Positions 22,198 through 34,200 of a DNA stretch of 64,000 nucleotides are shown here, piece after piece (positions within the stretch are counted from its first letter, which is position 1; the number at the start of each line of letters is the position of its first letter). Origin of the DNA: Sclerodactyla briareus (lineage: Eukaryota; Echinodermata; Holothuroidea; Dendrochirotida; Sclerodactylidae); NCBI GenBank assembly GCA_026419785.1, contig JAODTK010004887.1:62001-126000 (forward strand). The letters are read 5' to 3'. The notes beneath the pieces are model-generated. The model saw only the letters and a program-made list of their open reading frames with translations. It was not told the origin of the DNA and searched no databases. The position numbers and the translations under genes are program-made.

Positions 22198-22523
22198 CAC
22201 TAGAGGTTCTGGTTTGCCATTCGCCTCCACAACCTTCTTGAAAGCATCGCCGATGTTAAACGCCCTGATCTCGTCGAATATGCTGGAGCTCTTGCCTTGT
22301 ATGGTTTCCGGGCGTTTTCAGTCGCTTGCTGGTCCTCCGTTGAGCCATACTCCTCCCGTCTCGTTGCTGATGCCGAGCTGAGTGTGACCGAGGGTGGGGG
22401 GGTAACTCTCTCGGAAGCTGTGGGCGGTGGGAGGTCCTCCTGGTAGCTGCTGGGGTGGGACAGCATGGACCTGGCTTGGTTGGGTTATTGTTCAACTTCA
22501 GGCTCCGGTACCCTTGAATGCAT
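22198..22523 (-). CDS. Candidate internal exon with two apparent frameshifts, unknown protein
   Basis: On the minus strand a textbook acceptor (TTTACTTTCTTCCATCCACAG, AG at 22525-22524) and a consensus donor CTAGTG|GTAAGT (intron from 22197) bound 326 bases. Read across three frames the exon gives YRSLKLNNNPTKPGP, then LSHPSSYQEDLPPPTASERV with a serine/proline-rich linker and REEYGSTEDQQATENARKPYK, then GKSSSIFDEIRAFNIGDAFK followed by KVVEANGKPEPLV, ending in phase 0. Each switch needs one missing base, and no single frame is open throughout. The final segment is amphipathic with a G-x-x-(F)KKV ending faintly like a WH2 actin-binding motif, but the spacing is wrong and I would not name it. 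It is either a real exon with sequence errors or a decayed one. Confidence 0.45.
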
Positions 22524-22740
22524 CTGTGGATGGAAGAAAGTAAATGGCTTTTTTTCTCTTAGCCAGTGTGTGGATTCCATTTTAGAAAAAAACAACAACC
22601 TGGTGCCCAACACCTAGGCAGGTCAGGTAGGCAGATATGTGTGTATAACACAGACACCGTATGTCAATGTTTGGCAAAAACAAAAGTACAAAGTAAGATG
22701 ATTAAACGAAATATTGTCTTCGTAAGGTGTTTTTCATTCC

Positions 22741-23505
22741 TTGACGACATTCCAGGAATCCATGCAGTCATGACGGTGTGTGTTCGTGTGTGTGTGTGTG
22801 TGTATGTGTGTGTGCGTATGGTGTGTGACGCCTGGCTTGTGGACACGATAACTCGACCCCACCGGATGGATTGAGCTCAGATGTTGGTATTGGGCTCCCC
22901 ATTGAAGAGTACTGATCATATTATTTCGGCCAGGCAGAGGTCATCTGAACTCACCATAGGTCAAGTCTGAAAATTTCGTGGGACCCGATAAGTCTGGAGC
23001 GCTTGGTCGGATCAAGCTAAAATTGGGCATACTGCTCTCTCGTGGGGAGGTACATGTACACTATTTTGGTGTTGATCTGGGGTCACTTTTGGTCAGAAAT
23101 GGGGGAATTGTGAAAAACTGATGTGTTGGTCAAGTTTAGCTTGTGGTGAACATGATAACTGGACACCACCTGGATACATCTAGCTCATACTTGGTATTTG
23201 GTTCCCCATGATAAGTACATATCTGTATTGTTTTGGGGTTCAGCCCAAAGGGTCATTTGAGGTCAGCAGAGGTCTAAAGTCCAGAAACCTTGTGGACACG
23301 ATAAGTCAAGAATGCTTGTTGCGATCAAGCTGAAATTTGCATACTGCTTTCTCATGGGGAGTACCATCACCCTATCATTTTGGTGTGGAGCAGGGGAATT
23401 TTGGGGAAAAATTGACAAATTGTGAAAAAAATGATAGTTTGGTCAATTCTAGCTTGTGGACACAACACCTCGACCCTTACTTGGTATGTGGGGGACCCAT
23501 GATTG
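22741..23505 (+). repeat. Family A tandem array with GT leader
   Basis: Leader TTCCAGGAATCCATGCAGTCATGAC (22752-22776), GT tract (22775-22825), GTGACGCCTGGC, then units starting CTTGTGGACACGATAACTCGACCCCACC at about 22837, a variant near 23148 and another near 23452, spaced ~305-310 bp. Each unit contains GGTCA.CTGAGGTCACC.AGGTC, AAGTC.GGAATGCTTG and ATCAAGCTGAAATT.GCATACTGC.TTCTCATGGGGAG. This is the best-preserved family A copy. Confidence 0.9.
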
Positions 23506-23514
23506 GTCGTCCGA

Positions 23515-23868
23515 TTGGCAAAGGTTTTCATGCCGATAAGTGCAAAGTTATGCATGATTGGTTTCCACAATCGCAGCGCGTCGTTCAAGTTAAAGGGCAA
23601 AATTTTCATCCAGGTGTGGATTCAGAAAAGGATATCGGTGGTTCATTTTAATTCTTCCTTGTAACCTTCGAAGCAGTGGGCTGAAGCTGCGAGGAAAGGT
23701 AACTGGATTCGTGGTTTGATTAGACGTCCTTCAGTTTCCTTGATAAAGATATTGTTTTCAGGTTGTTTAAGCAGCTGGAGTATTCTGTCCAAGTATGGAA
23801 TCCATATTTCGCGAAAGACAAGCAGGTCATTGAAAACATCCCAGAGAGAAGGAAAAACCCAGATGCCC
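23515..23868 (+). pseudogene. CR1-type LINE reverse-transcriptase fragment
   Basis: A plus-strand frame reads FHADKCKVMHDW (the conserved 'N..KCKVMH.G' after the YADD box), VDSEKDIGG ('SEKDLGV'), then KQWAEAARKGNWIRGLIRR. After a frameshift it continues LEYSVQVWNPYFAKDKQVIE and NIPERRK ('LEY.VQ.W.P...KD...IE..QRR'). These are signatures of the thumb region of CR1-clade non-LTR RTs. At least three frameshifts or stops are present, so it is dead. It begins immediately after the family A array and lacks the catalytic YADD box. Confidence 0.85.
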
Positions 23869-23877
23869 AAATATTTC

Positions 23878-24010
23878 GCCCCCCAGTCCGAAATATGAAT
23901 CGAGACTGTTCTTGAATGCATTCACACTCTTAGACAGAACAACATCTCCAGGACGGCTATTCCACTCATTGATAACTGTCACACCGAAACATCATTCATT
24001 GGGTATAAAT
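23878..24010 (-). pseudogene. CR1-type LINE RT C-terminus, opposite orientation
   Basis: The minus strand reads VINEWNSRPGDVVLSKSVNA followed by FKNSLDSYF, the diagnostic C-terminal signature of CR1-like RTs ('RVVN.WN.LP..VV.A.SVN.FK..LD.Y'). Upstream on that strand (to about 24130) the frame is broken (KTCPTSLNKAP). It lies tail-to-tail with the plus-strand CR1 piece at 23515-23868 and cannot be its continuation, so two insertions or a later inversion are needed. Confidence 0.75.
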
Positions 24011-25629
24011 AGGTGTCCCCACGGGCATCCTTATGACGTTGGGGCTTTGTTTAAGCTGGTTGGACATGTTTTCCCTATCAATAAGCTTGGGTTTAAGTAG
24101 ACATCGTCTGTCGTGGATTAAGGTGCTGGATCAAGGTCATTGGAATGTGGAGATGCGTGGCGCAATATGCACTGGGTGTTTGCCTGGGCGTGTATGTAGC
24201 GTTTTATCACGACTTCAGTCCTCCATTGCGAGCACGTATTCACTTCCAAACTCATCATATATCAACTTTATAATTTGACAGGGTTATGGGGGCTAAATTA
24301 TACACATGCTCTGTGCAAGGTGCAGGAGTTTGCGGTCTGCGTGTCTCAGATGGGTCTGGTCACTTGTTTTTAGACCTTTGTCATAATTATTGTTAGCCTT
24401 TAGTGTCGTCCCTAGGTGGCCGGGCCGATTTGGCGGGGACTGGCCACACAATATTTTATCAGCTGCTGGAGTCGGAGGTCCACTCGCCATCGTATTGCTG
24501 TCGTCTACCTGGAATCCCGAGTATTGGGAGTACAACCATTGCTACGTATTTTATTCCACGGCAGCGTGTGACGAACAGACCTATTTGGAGTTGGTCAATT
24601 TTCGCTCATTGGGTCAAGGGCTCTGCATGTTCGATTGTAGTTGGGTTCGGGGTCCGCTTCTGGTTCATAACGTATCGTGGAGACTAAAAGAGCGACTTGG
24701 GAAGGTTGTAGTTTGAGTCAATACTTGGAGCTCATATGCGTCGTTGAATGCAGCCACCTTGTATAGGGATTTCTTTGGTATATTTTGTAGATGTTGCTTT
24801 GGTGATTGTATTCTACTTTTTGACGTTTTGAGAGCAGGTGTATGTTAATAATTGCCGTGTCGAGTTGGAATCTGGATGTTTATCCCGATACAGTTAAATG
24901 TGTATTATTATTATATTTTGGTGTGTAGCATAGTATGGTATTGTGGACGTCTGTGGCTGGTCCGATTTGGGCGTTCGTGTGAGAACAGCTACTTGAGTAG
25001 AAATATTCATTTCCCTGGCTGGATTTGAGTTTCCAGCATTTGTTTTCGCGAATTGGCGGGAGACAGGTGTTTCATCATAGTTCTAAGTGTTTGTCTGGTA
25101 GCGTTAGAGCAATACAGAGGCAGATATGGAACATTGGATATGAAGCATGGTAGCCGCGTTTCCCGGCGGCGGCTGAATATCCCGTATAAGGTTAGGTTAT
25201 TAGGTCGACACCCCTTTTAGGTATATATATTCTTTGACTTGTGTAATTTACTTTCCAGTATATCGATGAGACGTGGGCTGGGGCTGGAGTCTTTCTCCTG
25301 ACTACAAGTCGGCCCATCCCTACTACCGTCGTCTTTTATTCTCCGCTTAGGCTGGTTGTCGTTTGGCGTGGACGCACTTCGGGCCTGGTCGTAAAGTGAC
25401 GTCTCCGTTACCATATATATATTCTGGTGTACTGGTATCGTTCCAAGTTGCCATAAAATCGATATATTGTACTATAATTAAATTATTGACATTTCAGCAA
25501 CCGGAATCTTTCAATGGGGAATATATATTGAATTTGCAGTCTCAGAATCATTTTTTGTGTAGCGAGATATATTTTTTGACATATTTTGACAGTGAGTAAA
25601 CAGGATATTTTACCCAAGTTATATATTTT
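24011..25629. other. Unassigned sequence, possibly LINE-derived
   Basis: Between two minus-strand CR1 C-terminal pieces. No RT core could be read on either strand. A plus-strand frame (24390-24716) and a minus-strand proline-rich frame (24293-24535) overlap each other; neither is recognised. A clustered ATATATAT stretch occurs at about 25220 and 25415. Confidence 0.35.
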
Positions 25630-26240
25630 GAGTACAGATTGAATTGGATTGAATTGGATTGACTCTGGCCTGAGACTGTATTCACTTATCACAAGTTTAG
25701 TACTTGCCACACAGCGAATTAAGACTTTTAGGAGATTAATTATTCAGTATAGTATTTTGTAGAGTAAGGTTGTCTGTGTTCCATTTGAAAACCCCGCTGG
25801 CAAGTAGCAGCAAAAAAATATATGTGTAGAGATTTAAGAAAACCCATTCGGCTTTAATCGTACTTTGTAGCCACTAGGCTAACATCCATATTGTTTCCGG
25901 GTTTCCTAGTGACAATAACTCTCTTGGAGAAGAATATTCCCGAATGTCCAATATACAGCGTTTACCACGAAGCTTGAGGCAATGACCCCTGTTGGTGGTA
26001 ACGTTGGAAAATGCAAAGAAATAGTAGAAGGAAAGGCCCTCGAATCCATGAACAATTTTAAAACCTGAATCAAATCACTCGAAGTCGTCTCAGCTCCATC
26101 GAATTAGACCGAGACGCCTTAATCTCTCCTCGTAGGGTACATCTCTAAGACAGTGAATTAATCTAGTGGCCCTCCGCTGAACGTTGCAATATCGTCCATG
26201 ACGAGAAACTTTCCCCAACACGAATATTGTAGATATCAGA
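25630..26240 (-). pseudogene. CR1-type LINE 3' end with short tandem tail
   Basis: From 26220 down, the minus strand reads NVQRRATRLIHCLRDVPYEE, RLRRLGL, FKIVHGFEGL, then FFAFSNVTT, RGHCLKLRGKRC and LDIR: the 'QRRATK.I..LR..(S/P)YEERL..L.L......R.DLI..FKI..G' and 'R.H..KL' series typical of the CR1 RT C-terminus. A stop replaces part of the 'E.RRLRGDLI' stretch and the final WNSLP block is frameshifted. About 300 bp further, three copies of GGATTGAATT (25637-25665, AATTCAATCC on the element strand) look like the short 3' microsatellite with which CR1/L2 elements end. Confidence 0.8.
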
Positions 26241-26855
26241 AAAAATGATCAAAATCAAAAAATACATTTGGCTACAATTATTTGTTGGCAACAGAAAAAA
26301 AAAATGCTGCCAAAAATATGTTGCAACGAAAAAATATATTTAATCAACGTAGCCTTGTGGACAGCCGTTGCTCCTAATCGTCAGAGTACCGTTAGCCGTG
26401 AAATGCACGTGAATCATCGTACTGTACTGAGGTTACCTGGGTGGCATTCTGTCAACCTGCAACCGCGGCTTTCCACTTTTTCTACTTTATCGATGCCGAT
26501 TTTGACTTTGCACTTGATGTCGGTTCAGATTCATCTTCACAAAGTTTGACAGCTAATCTTGAGTTGATTCCGGTCAGCATATCGACGGCCGTACGAGAGT
26601 ACGTTCGCACCATATACGTCGGCATGCACAGATTCTTCCAGGAAGAAGTTCCACGAATCACCCCCTAAATAGAGCTCAAGTTCCAGAAAGGACAGTCTTA
26701 TAGATTCCTCACCCCTTGATCACTGAAGTCATATAATAGCTGGAATAATATCCATTTTCTTCCGCAGAAGAGCCCCGTCGCACACATCACTTACCCGGTA
26801 TTCTCGGATCGTTTTGTACGAAGAGTGGAAACGATTAACTACTGAAACGACTGAA
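26241..26855. other. Unassigned sequence with one coding-like open frame
   Basis: The plus-strand frame 26441-26668 encodes a peptide including SQSLTANLELIPVSISTAVR and GMHRFFQEEVPRITP before its stop. Composition is protein-like, but there is no ATG near its start, no clear acceptor and no recognised domain; left uncalled. Confidence 0.3.
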
Positions 26856-26857
26856 AC

Positions 26858-27155
26858 TTGACTACGTTGGTAATATATATTTTCTCGTTGATAATATAAT
26901 TGTGGGAATCAAACAAATTTTCGTTGCCAACATGTATTTTGTCGCAAACATATTCGGGTCGCATTTATTTTGCAAATAAAATTTCTTTTAAGAACAAGTT
27001 CTCTATCGAAACAGACTGAGACTACGTTGATAATATAATTATACTTTTCGTTGACAATATAATTGTGAACAGCAAACAAATTTTCGTTGCCAACATATAG
27101 TTCGTTGCAGACATATTAGCGTTGCAAAAAAATTATTTGTTGCAAATGGAATATA
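26858..27155 (+). repeat. Tandem duplication, ~150-bp unit, AT-rich
   Basis: ACTACGTTG.TAATATA..TCGTTGA.AATATAATTGTG..CAAACAAATTTTCGTTGCCAACAT..TCG..GCA.ACATATT appears at 26870-26955 and again at 27011-27120. Related, more diverged words (TTGTTGGCAACAG, GTTGCAACGAAAAAATATATTT) occur at 26280-26345. Confidence 0.7.
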
Positions 27156-28135
27156 TCTACATATATTTTTTCATTAGGAATTTGGAAATATTCCATTCAG
27201 GGGACCAACAATTTCTCCATCGAAACATATTTTGTGCTTCCGAATTTTTTTTCGAGGGGAACACTCGCCTATTTTCCATTGTAAACAAATATTCCACAAT
27301 CGGAAAATGTATATGATTTGGCGAATGATTATTTCTTGAAATAAGGATCAAATTTCTCCCATCGCCTATATTATAACAATAGTAAATATATATTTCTTCC
27401 CGACAATATATTCCCTTTTCTCGCGCCATATTCTGGGAGTTGAACGTATGATGTTGAACACACAGTTCTTTTTTTTCTTTTAAAGAAAGATCATATATAT
27501 TTGGGCTTTGGAGACGCCCTCTACAATCCGTACCGGTATAACTTCCTTATACATCATTTTAAATACTTTATCTTTAAAAGTGAGAACGAAGGGAAGCCAA
27601 CTTGTGGGAATTTTTCATATCAAATTGGTCATAAAGCTGCAACAATTAATCTATGAAAGGCGGGAATTAAAGGGTACAGAGCACCCCAACCTTCAATAGG
27701 ATAATAGCTAAAATACAATACCAATAGCCAACCAGGAAATACCTTGCGAAGTAGTGCACTATTGCGCGAGAGAATGGAATATAGTATATATTATTATATA
27801 TATTATTATATAGTATGTGCCTTTGCATGGAATAACAACTTGCAGTATCTGAAATTCCCATCAAAGAAAGGAGTTTATTCGTTGGCGAATTCGGTGTAGG
27901 AATTTATACTGAGGATGTTTGATCGTTGAATCAGAAACGGAATACCAGGGCATTTGAAAAATCGTTCCCAATTCATATTCTGAAAGTGACATGAATATTC
28001 TCACATTTTGAGACTGGCAGTTGGCGTGTCTACTAAGTTTGCTTGGATAACGAGAGTAAATCACACAAGAGAAGGACTTGAACTGAATGGTCCTATTGTA
28101 AAATAAAAGTATTGCGATTGGTCTTATTTAGGTTA
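27156..28135. other. Unassigned AT-rich sequence
   Basis: Contains a short (TATTATA)n tract at 27778-27815. Open frames on both strands are short and unsupported. Confidence 0.4.
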
Positions 28136-28620
28136 TAACCAGCGCCCATTCCAGGCATTCCTATTACCACCATTGGAAGTCCGATTACAGCATCTGAGCT
28201 TTTTGCATTACGAAGTAGCTTTGGCTCTATTATAGGCCTCTCAACCGGGTTTTATCAAAGACTCGTTTTTTTGGCAAGAACAATCAGATTTGTGTTGGAT
28301 TCAATTGGATTTACTTCTGATAATAATATTCCTGGTTTCTTTTTTCTCTGCTGGACGTATGAGAAGTCCTTTGACAATGCTGATCGTCTTTCATTACTCT
28401 GGTCTGCCCTTTTCAATTTGGTTGTGAGCCCTGATTGGGTGTGGGAATTTTTTGTTCATAATAGTGAAGTTTGTTTTTGCAATAATGCACCCATCTTCGA
28501 GTTTTTTCCCTGTTGAAAGGGCGTATTCTTGTCTTTCCGTCACACTGTATAATACAGAGTTCCCATCTTAATTTCGTCATTTCTCGGCAAATATGCTCTT
28601 TGTTTTCTTTCTCCATACGG
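28136..28620 (+). pseudogene. L1/Tx1-type LINE reverse-transcriptase core fragment
   Basis: The plus strand reads SIIGLSTGF and ARTIRFVLDSIGFTSDNNIP ('I..DQTGF(I/V)..R.I...IR...D.I......N.PG'), then WTYEKSFDNAD, the RT catalytic motif A normally 'FLDYEKAFD.VDH'. It continues PDWVWEFFVHNSEVCFCNNA and PIFEFFP ('W...(L/I)Y.N....V.NG..S..F...RGVRQGCPLSP'); the RGVRQGCPLSP box is frameshifted after a stop at 28514. The first aspartate of motif A is lost (W-T-Y-E-K) and the frame is broken, so it is inactive. It belongs to the same clade as the piece at 16360. Confidence 0.85.
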
Positions 28621-30875
28621 TCATCTTTAAGTGCGGTGCATGAACAATGGCGAGGCCACAAGGAGAATTTGGTTTGGGACATGCTTCATGTTGCCCTCCA
28701 CCAATACTCAAATTCCAACTGGCCATTTTTTCTCTTACAACTTCACATAGCCAGTGGCTAGATTTTTGTGTACTTTTAATCCTTTGTTCAGAAGACTGGC
28801 TTCGCCGCCTGATGCGCTTCTTGATAGAGTACCACATCAGTATGGAGGTTAGCGTGATTGACGTATGGCACTATATAGGCGCAGAGCGGGGCGAAGCAAT
28901 TCTGATTCAGGAAACTTGTGGACAAAAAATTGAACGGAACAAAATCTGAAAAATGACCAAATTTCCAATTCTCTGGCTCAATTCCTTTCAATCAAATTCC
29001 CGAGAAATGCACACATTTGCCATGACAGTGAGCTCAAGCAAATTTTCACGGATGCGGGCAACCTCTAACCAATGGAAGGTATCCTCGCTGAAAACCTCTA
29101 AAACTAGGGGTATGGTATAGGAATGGAGGCCACGATAATGAATTGTAAGGATTAAAAAAAAATCATTGTCAATTTCATTCAGTTATGTATCTCACGGCCA
29201 TAAAGGAGGGGTGCGAACGTCCGTTTATACCATGACATGTCCTCTTTTTACTGGCTAGCACGTGCGTCGCGTCGGCCTTTTGTAATTAGCCACGATGTCC
29301 GGATTTCATTCATTACGACTGTTCCCCTCTCACGTTGTGTGCTGGGCCGATTATTTGAAAAAATTACTACACACTGACTTAGCGACTCACAGCAAAATAC
29401 ACCGCGCGAGCATCTATGATTCTAGGACATAGTAGTTACTATCCGACACCGACATACATCGCAGCTTCAACAGTAAGGCACGGCCACGTACTATATAGTC
29501 CCCCTTCTCGGCACAACGGATAATAACTTCCTTCCGCGTACGTTGCAACACTGAAGTGGTTCAAGAAATTGTTCGTGTTTTACTGTGTGATTCGCTAGTG
29601 ACTTATCTCAGGAAAACAAACAACAAAATCGAATTCCAAATCTCACAGACCCTATGGCTGGTTGTAGCACTCACTCGCATGCGGAGTTGTGTAGTACAAC
29701 CTCGTGTAGCCAAAATGAAATTTCCGGAGATGTGGCAGTGGACCTTGTCGCGGGTATCCGGATTGGCAACTTAATTGCCACAGTAATACGCTAGCCTCGT
29801 AGGGCCGTTGTCTCGCCCATCATATCCAATTTACTATTCAATTAGTGAGCAGACTTTTCAATGATTTCACCCCAATTTTGACCGAATAGTTTGAAAGATC
29901 ACTCCTAATTACTTACTCTCAGAAAGCGTTTCCTACCTTCCTTCCTAAATCTGGACCCGGATTTTGCACAATTTATGTGAAAATCTTAGAAAACGGTCAG
30001 CCTTTGGCGTAAATGCGAAAAATAAACCGCAGACACTCGGTTGAAGTTAGTGGCGAACAGTAACTGCGAACAAAAGCTAGCGAATTGTAAGCAGCGAACT
30101 GCGAACAGGATTGTGTACGGAAGCCTATAACGGCCAACGGGACAAGCAATTCTTTAACTTACATAGGTATTATTTATTCTGACTCAATCGTGGCTACCTG
30201 TAATACGATCCACGTTTAATTCCCAAACACTCCCATAGCCTTGCAGTTCAATAAATGATACCACCGTGGACACCCGATACTTATTGGTAAGGCAAAGGTG
30301 TAACACACTATCGTGGATTGGTATCTCATACACGGCGTTGTTCGTGCAGCATATACCGGGTAGTAATCATGATGGAACATCACAAGTTAAGGTCCTAATC
30401 GGTGTTATATACTCAGGTGACATAACAAGGCGATCTCCCCCAATGTCTCGTCGTTGTGCGACCAGTGGTTTCTTCTACCAGAAACCATGCAAAACAATTC
30501 CTGTATTGCTTGAGATTTGGGTTCGCATTTAACAACAACATTAACGATAAACAGGCTACTAATCAGTAACCAATTTCAAATTCATAAGGCAGTATTATTG
30601 ACCATATCCACCAAAGGAGTATTAAGTTTTATGGAAATGTGACTAAAATTGCCTAAAGCATGCAAATTAGACACAATAATACTTGATTTTCAGTGACCCA
30701 TTTTCTAGTTTGAAATAACTCAGGAGCAATAGTGGACTGCACTTATATGTTTCCATGGATCCACGGAATTGAAATTTTGTACGAATGAATGCAATTGTAC
30801 ATTATATGTTTATTATTATATTATTTGGGAATTGGGATTAAAGGGAAACCATACCTATATCAGCTCATGAAAATC
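28621..30875. other. Unassigned sequence
   Basis: Short open frames occur on both strands (28577-28949, 29556-29774, 30266-30532), none with domain recognition or consistent splice sites. A GC-richer segment with a TATATAG word lies at 29260-29540 and could be promoter-like, but no initiating exon was recognised after it. Confidence 0.35.
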
Positions 30876-31115
30876 GAAGGGAAAGGAATCGAATTATAAA
30901 ATTATGCAATTAAAACACACTGAATGCCCTCCCGTGACCTTACAATTCCTGTTAAAGTTGGGGGCTAAGCCACCTTACCCGCCAGGTCTCATGAAAATCT
31001 GGCTCAACTTTGGAATTAGGCCTAAATTATGCAAATTAGACAGGTTTGAATGACCTCCAGTGACCCTGAATCCATGTTGAAAAGTTTCGGAACAATAGGT
31101 AACTATACCCACCAG
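30876..31115 (+). repeat. Family D repeat fragment
   Basis: CCTCCCGTGACCTTACAATTCCTGTTAAAGTT, TAAATTATGCAAATTAGACA and GACCTCCAGTGACCCTGAATCCATGTTGAAAAGTT repeat within the block and match 21120-21440 and 38360-38860. Confidence 0.7.
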
Positions 31116-31220
31116 GTTTCATGTTACTTACAAGTCTTGAAACTATACCTCCTACTTGTCATAATCACTTACTTATTCAATATTTCACATTAATCATCTG
31201 CTATATACACAACATAATAT

Positions 31221-34200
31221 GTCTTGACCATGGGCGTCGATCCTGGGGGGGGGGGACAGGGGGGACACGTCCCCCCCCACTTTTCGAAGTGGGGGGGACA
31301 TCATATCAAATGTCCCCCCCCCCACTTTTTGTTCCCCATGAAGAACGACAGTACATGTCCTTTACAACACACGGATCCGTTAGTGTCTGTGTGGGCTGAC
31401 AAATATTGAGACAGCAGCCTCACAAGACCACACAGTCTTGATTCGAACACGAGTGTCCAAAGTCCGCGCGCGCAGACGACCGGTTACTGTTGTTTTTATA
31501 GTGTCGTGAGCGACGCATTTTTGAAGGCATATCTGCAATAGAAGCTTTTAATGCAAGTTTTTTCTCTCACTCTGAAACATAAGTGATACTATTCTATTTG
31601 TTGTTTTTTAACCAAAGGATTCACAATAATGTTCCCATTGATTATAACACGAAACGGCATTGGCATACGAGTCGGATGAGGAGTCAGACTCCCCAACACT
31701 TATGGAAGTAAAAGCAAGTTTGCAGATCGAGGAACCACCGCTTGGCAAAGAATAAGCGCCATCCTGGCATACAACCTGCCAAAGTGTTAAATGGCCACAA
31801 TGGTCAGCAGATTGGCCGATTTCCTTGTCGAAAGCCCGATGATTGAGCAAAAATTTGTTCAATCTTTGTCAAGTTTGGACATTGTGATTTTAATCGATGT
31901 CCAGAAATATGCAAAAACTTCGTCCGTTCGGTATCCTGATGTGTTTCGCTGTCATACTGTAGACACGTGCACGATAGCTATTTGGAAAATCTTTTGAGTG
32001 CAATTTTGTAATTCGGGACTATATTTTTACAAATTGCTTCCAGAACCAAATCGCATCTAGTCAGCTGAAGGCATCGATAGACGATACACCCCATTTGAAC
32101 AATACTATCTCTTGCACTTTAATTTCACAAAAACCAGTCCCGTGGGCCCCATGATCGAAGATACAGCAAACTGTGTGGAGCGCGCGAGATATTCCCTACT
32201 TAAATGCGCTTATCTAGAATGATATGTTATTTAACAAAACCCGGGCGATGTATAAATTTAGCAAAGATTAGAAGCATTTTTTGTTGTTTTTAATTTTCTA
32301 GAATCATAGACTATACGAGGGCCCGTCGAAATTGCACCTTTCGACTTTCGTGTGTTCTGCCTTCATGAATTGCCACAAATTCGAACAACCTTTGTGATAT
32401 TCAGTCCAAATTTCCGCCGAACTAACGGGTAACGATCCTACGAGGCAAACGAAAATTATAACTTGGGTTCTCTAGAATGGGCTAACCGGTCTGACTACCA
32501 GGCCTTTTCCCCTAGACCCCCAACTAAGGGGTCCCTGGAATGTAGGATTCATGCGATAACCAAAGAAGAGAACGTACTGCCCCTGGTGGACACACATTTT
32601 CTCACAAAAAAAATCACATTTAGAGCATAGGATTTTTGCACCTAAGCCAAAACTTTTCAAGGGACGGGTAACCCTGACTGCTGAGACCCCTCTCACATGG
32701 CCCTAATAAAATGTTATCCCCTCGCCTAGTAGTCAGAAAATTTCTACGTCACTGTCTGCCGCCATAGTGAAACATAATCAGACTCAGTGACGATTCTAAG
32801 TTTGGTCTATTTTCTGCAAATGAATCACAATGGCACTACTAATTTCGCAGGGCGAAAAATACTTCACAGAATAAATCAATTTAGCTGTTACGCCCCATCC
32901 TGGACAGAGTAACCAGGCTACAAGTGTTCACAATTCATTAATTGTAAACCTAAACTTCTTTGACTCCTGGCTCAGACTTACCGAATTGCGTGCCCTTTGA
33001 AGAGCGCAAAGTTATTCTGAGATGAGAGAATTCCGGCAAAAATAGACAATAATTCGGGGAAAATCTGTGACACAAAAGCAAAATTGAGGAAATGCCCAAA
33101 ATGTCTGCTGACTGGACTGGATTTTCAATCAAACAGCCGAAAAACATTCAAAATTTTGCGCGCGCTTCGCGCCTAACAAGCAGTTAGGCAAATCATGTTC
33201 TGCAAAAAATCAGGAGGGTCCGCCTGGCATCTCCACAACACTTTTCTTCTTCTACTTTCGAATTTATAGGCTGGATCCTAGATAGCGTATGCGTATCGGC
33301 GGATGTTAAAATCCCATATTTACGAAAACGACGTTTGTTCCATAAGAGAAAACACTACTAGTGTTAGCGAAAAGACCATAAAAAGGCAACAACCCATGAA
33401 TATTGTCGTTGCTTGGCTTTTTATGGAAGATAATTCAATAATTCATTCGCGGTGATACGCATCCGCATACGCATTGATAAATTTGCTTTTCTTCGCCTAT
33501 TCACGTTGGTTTGCCTTTATTTATGATTTTTTGGCTTCTGTGGAAACCATATCTATCTTTGCCAGCTAATAGACCCATATTCAAGCACTAGCCCCCGCTC
33601 AGTTCACGTAATTGGCGATTTTCCACTTACGCCTACGCATCATGTAATCCGGCCTTATTCTGCAGTCGTCTACGAATGCATGCAAGCTTGCACTGGCATC
33701 GCATTGGCTTTGCGTCAATAGTTAGGGGGCAATTCTCCTGGCTGCAAGTTGAGGGTCCCAGGTGGTCAAGAATGAAACACTATTACGGAGACTTCCAGAT
33801 AGTTGGGGTCATGCCCCACAAAGCACGTCGCCTGGATTTGAAATACGGCCTAGCAGATACACGTATTTTTAATTGGTAAACATATTATTTTCATTCATTT
33901 TTCAACCAAAACCCAAGTTAGGTGATATTGTAAATCTATGGCCAATATAGTAAGATGGGTAAGATATCACGCACGGATGCGTACAGCAACCAACTTAAGT
34001 CAAATCAGTCATACGATCCGAGACGGGGGTCGGGGCCTGTTGCAGATAATTTTGAAAGTGAAAACACGAAGGAAAAACACAAATTCGGAAAAATGATGGA
34101 AGAAATTTTGGCAACAGTACAATGAAAAGTTTTTTAATTATGGATTTGGGTGGCCGGAATTTTCGCGCGCATAAATACTGATATAAGTTGTGCGCATATA

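Noticed and set aside
21950..22381. 143-codon plus-strand open frame
   Set aside because: It is antisense to the minus-strand exon candidate with strong splice sites and has no motif of its own.
28577..28949. Overlapping 86- and 100-codon frames on opposite strands
   Set aside because: They follow directly on the decayed L1 RT and match no known domain; likely random or LINE remnant.
31400..31480. Possible tRNA 3' half (GTTCGAATC on the minus strand)
   Set aside because: No matching acceptor stem or A box; the flanking GCGCGCGC run cannot form a normal anticodon arm.
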